Assembly: GCA_007644065.1 (NCBI GenBank)
Contig: VJWN01000007.1
Span: 434,001-498,000 of the forward strand
Direction: 5' to 3'
DNA: 64,000 nt
DNA from: Margaritispora aquatica
Taxonomy: Eukaryota; Ascomycota; Leotiomycetes; Helotiales; Discinellaceae
Shown: piece by piece, positions 1 through 10,836 of the stretch
Position numbering within the stretch: the first letter of the stretch is position 1
Layout of the letters: the number at the start of each line of letters is the position of its first letter
Program-made: the position numbers and the translations under genes
The notes under the pieces: model-generated
What the model saw: only the letters and a program-made list of their open reading frames with translations
Databases searched by the model: none
Told to the model about the DNA's origin: nothing

Positions 1-403
1 ATCGAAAAGTTTCATCACCAAAATCATAGTTGTAGCTGTAACTCATTTTCCCATATCATACACGATTGGACGAAATCCAGACACCGATTGCAAGTGTCCT
101 CTATAAGCGAGCACTTCTCATTCTTGAGCCGCAGCCATGCCCCATCAACGACTCAGCAACCTAAGGTACCTTAGCTACAAGATCAAACCGCAGTCATTTC
201 TCACGAGCGGCTATGCAATATGGCTCGAAACCAAGCCGCATCGTGTACCACGGCCTGAGGTAACGATTCATCGAGCTAGTTCCAGTAAAAAGCGGAGCAC
301 ACATCAAGAATAAAAGTTCTCAACCTCCAGAACTTTTCCAGCTTCCCCCTCTTCCAAACACAACAACACCAAACATTCGCATAAAAGTCAACCATCACAC
401 AAC
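1..403. other. 5' flank of the first gene
   Basis: No open frame of note. The last ~80 bases are rich in C and A with no ATG before the gene start, like a fungal 5' leader. A promoter for the downstream plus-strand gene must lie here, but I see no clear TATA or CCAAT element. Confidence 0.4.
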
Positions 404-2850
404 ATGGCTTCTCCTACTGCAAACAAAACCAACACTGACATGGCTGGAGGGGCTTCTCCCTCATACAGTTATTGCTCATCCTCTGAGGAAGAGGAAAAGT
501 CATCTGCGGACTCCGCAAAGGTTGATCTCAATTTACGCGAGACCAAAACTGGTGCAGGTAAAGCCCCCTTCTACCGTTCTTGATTCTGATCTAATGTCTG
601 CTGCAGTTAATATGCCTTCCTCGAGCTCCGCCAATATCCATATTCCTTCGATTGAAGATCTTTTTGGTGGCGTAGCTTCCTCTACCTCCAACAAGCATTC
701 GATAGTTGAGGAAATGTCAATTATTGAGCCTCTCGCTTCCGCTGGATCTTCTGCAGTCTCTCAGGAACAGCCTACAATGTCGTTCTACGAGCAACCATAT
801 ATGATGAAGTTCACCGGTCTCCCAACGTTTTCCGACGAGCAACTAGCTGCGATGAACTTCGATGCTATACCAACTTCTTCTAGAGGAGACAAGACTGGTG
901 GGCAGACATCTTCCAACCCTCCCCGTCAACTCTTCAATTCAATCTCTATGCAGATGGATCCATCGGGTTCTGAACGCCGCACACGTTGGATCTCCTATGA
1001 TGATTTTGGCAATGAGGTAGAATCTAGCGACCAGGATGATTCTGATGACGACTCTGATAACCACTCGGATAACAACTCGAATGATACTGTTATGAACCAA
1101 GAGGAATCTTTTGGAGGTCAGTTCTTCTCCTGCTCAACCATTGCCTTAATTCCGTTTACTAACCAACACTTGATAGGTACCACCGATTCTCATGCTGAAC
1201 ACAATTGTCCATTAGATGGCCCAGAAAACAGCTGTTACATTCCGAAGGTATGATCACTCTTCCTTCTTTCGATACATCTATGCCTCATGCGCTGAGTGCT
1301 TCGATGGGTTGTCGTCTGATATCCCTTCGCTTCGGCTGTCTAAGCGACCCGTGACGTCCAAATTGGGCCTGGCGCCAAATCACCCAAGAAGGAAGCGACT
1401 ATCACAACTGCTAACATTTTCCTACTACTTCAGACTCCCATGACAGTATCTCTCGCCAGACAGTTTGCTGAACAGGAACGTGCTTTGAACAAGAATCTTG
1501 ACCCCACAAAGAAAATCGAGGAGCTTGACAGAATGGACGAGGAAATTATGGAGGTTAGTGCACGATTCAGATCTGAGCTCAGGTGTACTGCTAACTATTC
1601 ACAGAAAGGTCGCAAGAAGGCCACTTATGAGCTTTTCTGCTGTTCATCCAGTAAGTAGCAATCTCTTTTTCATCACAACTGCTTCTGCATGTGCCGCAGG
1701 CTTGAGGCTTCTCGATCTACATGTTTGTCTGCTGCAATTGCAGACGCATCCTCAGCATCTTTGTCACTGCATATTCTTGTTAATTCCTTTTCAGTCAGAA
1801 CAAAGCTAATAATTTAATAGTCAAGTGCAATGATCGTAATTCTTCATGCAACCTTCCTGAAGACAAGCGACAGCCAATCAAGGACTTCATGGAAGTTGCA
1901 AAGCTGGACCTAAAGAACGCCATTACCTTCTGCTTGCATCATACCAACGCCCTGTCTAAGGAGCAGTTGAATGCCTTTAAGCAGATTATCAAGGTCAACG
2001 TATTCGAGGGAGCTGAGGAGAAGACAACCTGGTTGTTTGGCAAGTCCACCACCCCCGAGGATGGTCCTGGAGTCCAATATCTTGGTTTCAAGTGCACCGA
2101 GGAGGTGGAGAAGTTCGAGACCATTGGAAAGAACTCCTTCCTTGCCTTCTTCTGTCGTGACCATAAGAAGATGTATCGTGTAGGCTGCGTTGACGTCAAG
2201 TGGACTGGTGGAAAGACTGCAACTAGTGGCGATCCCAGAATCGTATGTCTCCTCCTCAAGCGCTTTTGGATAACAAAGCTAACAAGAAGCAGGATGATGC
2301 CTTAATGCTCCCGGTCAAGCAGGTCTTCGATCCATTCATGATGGGAGGTCCTGGATTGTTGGAGCCGAATGCCAAGGGTGAGGCGATGCGTGCAGCTTAC
2401 AAGGCTGAAGGTGACGAATATCTTGCTAAGGGTCGGGCTCATGCCGGACTTGATATGGACCGTTTCTTCCCAAAGGGCAAGGACCAAGAAATGGGCGGTA
2501 TGCACGACATGGCTCCTTTGGAGCGAATGGGTAGAAGCAGTGGCATGGGCGGCCTCATGGGAGGTGGTTTCGGTGGCACCGGTCGCACTCGCAGTGGCAT
2601 CCCCAATGGCATCCCCGGTGATCTCCCCAGCATTCCCAGCATCAACTCCAGCAGCCTCGTTGGTGCGAATCTGGACCCAAATCGCGAGGGAGGTCCAAAC
2701 GACTTCCGTAGCATGTTAGACGGATATGAGAAGCCTACGAAGAAGTTCTCCGGACCTCTCGGAAACCGCAAGGACCTCGTCGACGAGCTTCGAAACGCCC
2801 AGGGATTCTTCGAGATCGAGGAGCACTTCAGAAAGAAGCAAGGTCGTTAA
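404..2850 (+). CDS. Hypothetical fungal protein, acidic Ser-rich N-terminus and Gly/Met-rich C-terminus
   Basis: I do not recognise the family. Seven exons fit frame and splice consensus: 404-557, 607-1116, 1177-1247, 1434-1553, 1605-1650, 1821-2242 and 2293-2850, giving about 626 aa. The ATG at 404 follows a C/A-rich leader. The N-terminal half is low complexity with acidic Ser/Asp runs (SSEEEEKSS near residue 30; a DDSDDDSDN stretch near residue 195). The middle (about 245-440) is the most globular part and holds several Cys, for example FCCSS and CNDRNSSC. Near residue 520 there is a Gly/Met-rich run (SGMGGLMGGGFGG), and the end is charged. There is no signal peptide or membrane span, so a nuclear or cytoplasmic protein is most likely. 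It converges on LTN1 across a 1.2 kb gap. The long 170-nt intron (1651-1820) is the least certain junction. Confidence 0.75.
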
Positions 2851-4087
2851 GCAGCTATTTGACACCCTCAATCTCGCTTCCTTTCCCGCTTGCTTCTCTT
2901 CGACTTGGCTTGGCTGGGCTTTTGCTCCTCTTCCATGGAGCTCTTCGGCGTTTGTGCTCTGGTATTGACATTGGGCTGGAGTTACGGATGAATAGATAGG
3001 TAGGACCGGCTGGTTGGTGTTTTCGGAAGGGCATGGTATCATACATGCAGGTTGAGGATCTGGTTCTCTGGTTCTCTGGCGTTTTCGGTTCGGTTTCTGC
3101 GGTTTCGATCTGGCGTTCGGCATATGGGGCATAGGAGGCATATTCAGTGCATAGCAAGGCGTTTCTGAAATCTCTGCATGTATGATGGATAGTCTTGCCC
3201 TTCGTGGACTGATCAACGAGCAGAGATAGATAGGCTTTGAATGACTTCGTTATCTTGAATGAAAGCTGCTTCTACATACTTGTTGTTGTTTCTGTGTCTA
3301 ATTGATCCTGCTGAACCGTGCGGTATAAGCTACGTGAAGTGCTTTACTTGTTCGTCCAATCATCAATGACTCTATAGGCTATTTCTATAGGCTATTTCTT
3401 GGATATCTTCGAAGATTTCGAAGATTTCGAGCAGTTAGTTACTTGAACTGTTGACCTATCGAATCTTCGAAGTGCTCTTATTTCAATTGTGCTAAATTGG
3501 CACACAGAATCGAAAAACACAAAGATAGGCATGCAGGAGAGCTAGGTATGACGAAATGAAAGATAAGGAAACGAAACTCATACACCCGAAATCTGGCGCT
3601 TGATTTGATTGTGTTAAGGTAACATACAAAATGAAAGCATCCCATTCAAAGGCAGGTAGGCACGCAGACATGAGAGCAGTTGAGACGAGAAGAATGGAAA
3701 TAAAATGCAGCATTAAGTAGGAAAGGTGATGGATAAAGTAGTTGAGCAGAAGGGCTGAAGAAGAAGCTCTCAGAGAGAGATGCTTTGGTACATTTGAGAG
3801 GCGGGGTTCAAAATTTGATGAACCTCAGCAAAAGAAGGCTGCCATATTACTTTTGGTACAAGCCTTGATTTAAGATCTTGATTTTTTCTTTCTATCTAAG
3901 ACTTCGCATTTTATCTTCACTCGTTCATTCATCTGCGGCTCTTTCTTCTCGTGTTTCTCGTCTCTCATCTCTCCCGATCAAGACCAACTTTTTATCTATC
4001 CATTCCCTCTCATCTGCCTTTCCATGCGACCCGGGACTCCATTTCAGCATCCGTGGTTACAACATAATGTTGAAACAATACCTTATC
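2851..4087. other. Intergenic region between convergent genes
   Basis: This should hold the 3' UTRs of the hypothetical gene (+) and LTN1 (-). There are short direct repeats near 3374-3400 (GGCTATTTCTATAGGCTATTTC) and near 3407-3430 (GAAGATTTC copies). No supported gene. Confidence 0.5.
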
Positions 4088-7000
4088 CTACCCCCTCGCA
4101 CCCGAGCTATAATTAAACGGATTCCTACAAAGTGGGCATGTGCTCTGCGAGCTACTCACAAACCACGTGTACAAACACTTGCTATGGAAGAGGTTATTAC
4201 ACGTGCTACACTTCTTATCCGGGGTCTTGCGATCGCTCGAGATGATGGAGTAGCAAATCGCACACTCGGTGTGGCCCTTGAGAGCCGCGACGACGTTGCG
4301 CCGGAACGTCGACAAGCCCTCTGTGATGGAGCCGTTGGAGAAGGATATCACGGCCTGTGTGGTGATCATGAAGCTCTTCCATTTGTTTTCCGGGATGCCG
4401 ACGCGGTTGATGGACGTTACGGTTACGGGTTGGAGGGGATACGTGGCGGGTAGGTTGATGGAAATCTGCATCATCAGGTCGTCGACTTCGTATCCCGCGT
4501 ATACGTCTCGTGAGCGGGCGGAGGTCTTAATAATGAGTTCCTTTTCGTCTTCTGGAACCTCTTGAGATTCAGCCCACGCCGAGACTTCGGATAGCTGCTG
4601 TGCGACGACGAGCGGGGTGAAGAATTTCTCGGTCCAGGATTCGTAGGCTATCTTTGTGGAGCGTGATGGACAAGATGCCCACCATGTTTTGACGAGCATA
4701 GGGACTCGGATCAGAGCTAGGTAGTAGAGATTACAGAGAAGTCGATACATGTCCTTCTCGTTTGCCTCAGCGTCAACTACTTGTTCAATATTAGGAGACA
4801 AGCTTGATTCGATGTCAATTTTAGCTAAGTTCAGGTCTAGCGGTTTGCCAATAAAATGACCTAGAATATCGGCCATAAACAGCAAAAGGGGTCCAAGATA
4901 GTCACCGCTCTTGATAACCTCCGTATAATCGTTTCGAACCTTGTTGGAGGCTGTAGCAAAAGACTGAAAGACAAGTTGCCAGGAGAAGAGATAACGGCGG
5001 AATGGTGGTGGAAAATGGTCAATTTCTTCTTCGGTGAAGTCATGAATCGAGGGCACTTCGAGTAGCAAGGATAGAAGCTCCTCTGGTAATTCCGCATCTA
5101 GAATTTTTTAGTCAAGACTCTCAGCAAAAGTTCTTGTCCTTACCTCTCTTTTCTAGCAACACGTCGACTGAGATTTGCTGCTGAGCTTCTGACAGCGCCT
5201 TATTAAGTAGGAGGTATGCAGCAGATTGGATAAATGAGAACTCAGATGCGACAAGAGGATATAGATCAGATAAATCCGAGATCGGCAACGGTGGAAGGTC
5301 TCGAAGAATCCGGAAAAGGAGCTCGTCAATATAACGCATTGGCACACTAGGTCTTTCTCTCCGCAGTCCTAAAACTTTCAACAGTCCATGGACAATCTCA
5401 TCATCACGCTCTGCAAGTGCTTCTTGAAGGTCATCATTTGGATCCTCCATCTTCTTGAGGATCGAATAAAGCTTCAACGACATCCCAATCATGGGAATGC
5501 TTGTTCCAGAAAGAGAGTTATTGGGGGTAGATTCCCAAATCGACACACAGAAATCAAGAGTTGAACCCCACTGAGGACCAAACAGTTCGCGGGTAGCAGG
5601 AAGCAGGAGCTGCATCGCATGGCATACTTCCGCAGCCAATGGTTCATTACTACCTGCCAAACTCGGGGCCCAAGACATCATATTCTTGATCGCGAACATA
5701 ATACGATTCTTTGCAACCGGAATAGATTCTTGATAAATCTCCAAGCAGGCGTTCAACAGCACAATTTTGTCGATTGTGTTTAGTGCATGAGGCTTAGCAT
5801 CCGCCATATCGCTCACAAGCCGGTTGCAGAAGTTTTTGATGACCTCACTGTCGAGAAGGGAATTCTCGATACCAACGATAATAGATTGGGCAGTAAGCGT
5901 ATCAGTCGATGTGGTTTTGAAGACCCCTAAATTGGACAGCCATTTCTCTCCTCCATCGGATTTCCAGGCCTGCACACTGCAAAGAGCTTCCAACATTCGT
6001 CCGAATATCCTTGAAGAGTAGTAGGCTTGGATTCGAGGAGTGCCGTTTCGTGTACCTTTGGTGAGATTCTGCATTAGAACTCTGATTGTGGTGGAAATGT
6101 TAGGGCCTTGGATTGCTGCGTTGCCTCCAGGCCCATCTCGCCAAGTCCAGTCTTTCACACCACGAATGAATTCAGCAACGAACACGTCAAAGGTTTCGAT
6201 ATATCTCCGGACCTCGGCAAGTGCAATTGGGTCAGAGCTTGTACGAAACAGCTTGTTCTCCTCAATCGTACTGATCTGGTCATCCACCAGTTCTCGGGTC
6301 ATGGCAGCAAGCCGAATTATGGTTTCCTGATGCGCATGCGGGATTTTCTCAAAATTTTTGGCGTTGGAAAATACTCTGATGGTATACATGGCGATCCGGA
6401 GAGACATTGAGAAGCCTTGGTTATCACGCACAATTGGTTCAATTGGCATTGAAATACCAGCTGATTTGCCATGATCAACGCCTAACAGGTTCAAAATCTC
6501 GTTATAAGAATCCGTCTCTGACTCCTTTGCAAGAAACACCGCACCAGCGAATGGTCTCATCAATCCCAGAGATGGGTTTGGAGGACTAAGTAGGAGGTGG
6601 GCCAATCCCTTGGCCCAGATTGACAAATCTGGGAGCAAGGCTTCATAAGTCTCAGGTTCAGTAGATCGTCCAAGTATTCCTGCTCCTTGATTGACTAGAT
6701 TGTCGATACTTGAAAAACAGTCAGCAATGATCAAACTGACCAGAAAAATACAGGATGTTACCTTGCACCAGTTTGATTATGCAGTCCTAAGCGGATAGCT
6801 TTGATGACTACTTTCTTTTCCATCTCAGCTCCATCTACGCCACCACAAAGACTGTCAACGATTGCTCGAAATGCATGCTCCTTTGAATCTCGGCGCTCAG
6901 CCAAATCAATCATAGAGAATAAGTTTACCACAAGCTTGGTCATAATATTCTCAGTTTTTAGTAATTCTGGCTTATTTTCAAAAAGCGATTGCAGAATGAC

Positions 7001-9238
7001 AAATCGTTGAGAGAAATAGGTTGCAGAAAAGTCGCTAGTAGCCAACTCAACAAGCTTTGCTTCAGAAGGTGGATCCAAGACATTTGACAAAAGAGCCTGC
7101 CGTAATAAGGGAGTGGAATTAGCATTATCCCTCATAACTTCTCCTGCCTGATCAAGGAGGTACGTTTGCAAAGAAACATGGGAACGAGCAGCTTTGTGTA
7201 TGGATCCAACGAAAGACGAATCTTCCGAGTCTCTCACGCCGGACTCTTTTCCTACCAGCGAGATGAGAGCGGTAATGGCCGTAGTCTTCTCCACTGGATT
7301 TCTGATTGATAGTATGCCATCAATTGCTTCCTCCCACATTTCTCGATAATGATCTGTATCTGTCGATGCTTCAGCTACAAGCTTGAAGATTGTAATAATA
7401 TATTTGGCTGAAGGAGAAATCATCATCTGACTGAAAGAATCGTTGAGGAGTTCTTGAGTCGCAGATTGGATGTCTGCTGATTGGGCTAAGTTTGGTAACA
7501 AACGCAATCCCATCTCTGCGATTGCGGCTGCAGAGTAAGGTTTTCCGTTTCGTGTTTTTGTTGAAGACAGTGCCGAGAGGAGAATCTTGTGTGAAGGAAC
7601 CACGATATAGCTGGATGCCTCAGCACCCACTGAGCCTGCGATACTGGAAGCAAATTGATACCAACGAAGACCCTGGGCTATAACAACATCTTGAGATTCT
7701 TTATATCCCTGAGACTGTTCAGGAAGCGAAGTCTTGATCTTAACGATGAGTTCTTCTCCGAAGCGAATCCATATGTCGCTAAATGCCCCTTTCGCTTCCT
7801 TTCCGTCCAACGAAGCACAAATACTGTACAGTTTCGTCAGGTTTTTACTCATGATTTCGGGCTGCCCAGTCAATCCACCATCGAGCCATTTGCCGAATAA
7901 AGGGTACACGGTAGACACACAAAGCTTGACACGCAAGCCATCTTCAGACAAACGAAAAATGAGTAGCGCAACGACTTCCGTGTAGCAAGCCCATGCTGCT
8001 CCAAAGTGTGAAGCAGTTGTATTTTTGTTATTGATGCCAGTCTCCAGAGCAGCCAAAGTGAGCTCCGAGCTTTCGATATCGCAACCATGTAAGTCACCAG
8101 GTAGCACTTTCAGGAATTCAACGAGTATGTTCCAGTATTGCTCATTACAGCTATGTGAACCTTTTGATATGAAAGAACGTAGTACCGATGATGCGCTTTT
8201 TTTAACAGCTGCCAGCTTCCACACCTGAGGAAATGTCATAGAGAGACGTGTTAATGCAGAAAGTAGAGCTGAGGCCGTTGATGTTTGAGACGCGTGTAGT
8301 CCCTTGACAATAACATTCTTTGCAATAAGTTCCAGACTTCCTTCCACGATTCCAGGTTGGTGCTCAACGCATGCCACTAACAGCTCACTCACAACTTTCC
8401 TTAAACTCGGATCTTTACTTGATGCCAAAGACCAAATCGCTTTGTTGTCCAAGAGAATCCCTTCATATTTCTCCTGCTGCTTCGAGATATCCTTTGCTTC
8501 CAATGTGGCAAGAAGACTGATGACGAGGTATAAGCTTGAGCTAATGACCCTGTTGTATTTCTCTTGCCTATCATCTTCACTCATCGTCCTCTCGTCGGAT
8601 AGCGTTTCCGGCGTCTCGTTGATGGCATCCTGAACATAATCCAAAATTACACCCTGACATTGCTTTTTCAGGAATACAACTTTTGCATCTGTGTCGAGAA
8701 AGGATCGGAGAGTTGTCGTAGCAGCCTTAGCTACTGTCCGATCTTTGTCATATGTTCCAGCCAGCCATGCGCCAGCGAGTTTGGGAATGTGTTTCTCCAT
8801 GCGCTTCCGCGCTGACTTGAGTAAATCACAAAGGATTAGATGTGCAAGCTCTCGTACACGCCGCGAATTATCAATTGACAGTCTTGGATATAAATTTACC
8901 TATCAAATAGTGATTAGCAGGCTGAAGACGCAAACATAACTATGATGTTCACTCACCCATGCCTCTAAAATAGGATCCTCAACCCCGCCCTCCTCGAATG
9001 GATGCGCATCGACATATGCTCGCAGATCTTCTAGACCCTTTTGTTTTGTGGTACTGTCCTTTTTCGACAAATTCTTATACGAGACCACAACATTGGGATC
9101 CGTGATGGTCGAAAGGTTGGCGGGCTCAGCGAGGTATGACAGAGTGTTGCTTGCCACAGACGATCCAAATGCGCCGAATCCTGTGCCCGGAGCTGCACGA
9201 CTACTCGAAGCTTGCGACTTGAAGCCCTTTTTGCTCAT
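4088..9238 (-). CDS. ltn1: E3 ubiquitin ligase listerin (Ltn1/Rkr1)
   Basis: Listerin is the ligase of the ribosome quality control complex. It binds 60S subunits with a stalled peptidyl-tRNA and ubiquitinates the nascent chain. Four exons read as 9238-8957, 8899-6762, 6708-5144 and 5097-4088, giving about 1,664 aa, within the family's usual 1,500-1,800. The N-terminus has the listerin look: a short Ser/Ala/Gly-rich lead, then YLAEPANLS and SKKDSTTKQKGLEDL. The body is a long helical HEAT-like solenoid. The extreme C-terminus is a RING of the C4HC3 kind, with ligands visible as CAIC, CSTC, FHSKC and CPLC at about residues 1607-1652. The three introns are 57, 53 and 46 nt. It is a housekeeping gene sharing a 1.6 kb divergent upstream region with the mitochondrial-type gene at 10837. 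Confidence 0.95.
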
Positions 9239-10836
9239 CGTGAGTATACCACCTTATGGAGCTGACCTAAGTTGGTGGACTTAATGCGAGGAAATTGTTT
9301 GCACAATGAGGGGCGCAAGGCTGAATCGAAGGCAAGAAGTATTTTGTGTGACAAAGTTTGACCACCGAGGATAAATCTTATTTGTGCAATAAAGAATATA
9401 AGTGAAGTATCAAGAGCGTCAACATTTAGAAGTCATGGAGGCCAGTCCATGTCTTTACATTTGGTATTGCTCGGTTCCAAAGACATTTTCAAATTTGGGT
9501 TCGGCGAGGAACTTCAGCCTTTAGTGCCCCACCTTTGGTGGATGACGATGACGGCGAAGGTTTGTCGCCCATCTTTTACCTATTTTAGATATCAAAAGTA
9601 ATAATGTACATATGTATCGAGAGTAATATTGACACAGTTGTAGGTCGTAATTGATACATAGGATATTACTATTTATTTATCACAGTGTTTTATATGCTAC
9701 ATTGGGCCGTTTTCGGTTTATACCTTAAGGCTTGGCAAGGGTATTGACACTAAGTAATAAGTAATAATCATAGAATCGGCTATGGTTTCATTGAATTTTC
9801 TGACTCCATAGTCACTATATAAGTTGTAACTTAAATAAATAGCGCCCGCTAAGGATAATTATATAAAGTAGAATATAGTTCAAAGTGTTGGTTCTGTATA
9901 CATGATATCGTTGCCAAGATATTTCGATTAAAAATAGCTGTAACATAAAGTATCCAAGGTAGCATTGACCAGTCGACCTTATCTGGCTGCTTACGGCGCT
10001 TCGTGGAGAGACAATCATAGATAGGTACAGGGGGAACAGTGGGAGTGATGGGACCCATGAGGGGAACGATAGGAGCTAAATTACCCCGCCCTCTGGAACT
10101 CGGAGCTGGAGCTGGAGCTGGAGCTAGTGTATCATACATACCTACTTACTTATCTCCCCAGCTCCCACTCTATCGGGTCCTTTATATCTTCACTTCTCCA
10201 AACAATCCTCGAGTTCTTTGTCTCATACTTCCACTGTATATAGTCAACCAAATACCCTACAACTCCTCGGGTTCATTGTGTCATTGCAAGATCCAGCTTT
10301 ATCAGCCATTCATTTGGTCTCCAGAGGCAGTTAAGGTTCACATCCGGACGTCCATGCATTCTCTCTATCCACCGTTGACATAAGCGTGAATTCGAATTCG
10401 ATTGCTCTTTCTGGCTTGGTTAACTCCAGACTTCGTCTTCTTTACCTCTAGCTCTTGAATATAACCATATTCCTGTATCATAGATCGTTGCAGTAGCACG
10501 TCCATCCGTCCTGTCTCCGTCGGGAAGTCCGTCGAACACTAGGCAGCTGTCCGATCCATCAAAGAAGACAAGACAGTCCATCGCAACATTTTCTCACCCA
10601 CTGAAGCACAAGAACGATATATCTCGCAGTAACCCGTTTCAATCCGATTAAATCAAGTTAGTGTCGAACGATCGCAAGGTGCTCGGAATGTCCTAGAAAG
10701 CAGCTCGCTGTAACCCAACAAACTTGCTCGAGGATTATTTATTGTAGGCGCAAGTCATTCCCAAAATATCCTTCATGATTCTAATAATTTACTAGTTGTT
10801 ATTATGAAAAAACGGTGACACGGGTTCGTCTTCAAC
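9239..10836. other. Divergent intergenic region
   Basis: This 1.6 kb region separates the starts of ltn1 (-) and the gene at 10837 (+), so it should hold both promoters. It is AT-rich around 9590-9930. It contains a hexanucleotide run near 10102. Small open frames around 9815-10383 on both strands lack convincing composition, and I call no gene. Confidence 0.5.
10102..10125. repeat. Hexanucleotide microsatellite (GGAGCT)x4
   Basis: Four perfect tandem copies of GGAGCT. In one frame this reads Gly-Ala-Gly-Ala, which creates a spurious coding look in the surrounding open frames. Confidence 0.9.

Noticed and set aside
10039..10383. Open frame of 114 codons in the divergent region
   Set aside because: Created partly by the GGAGCT microsatellite; no family resemblance.
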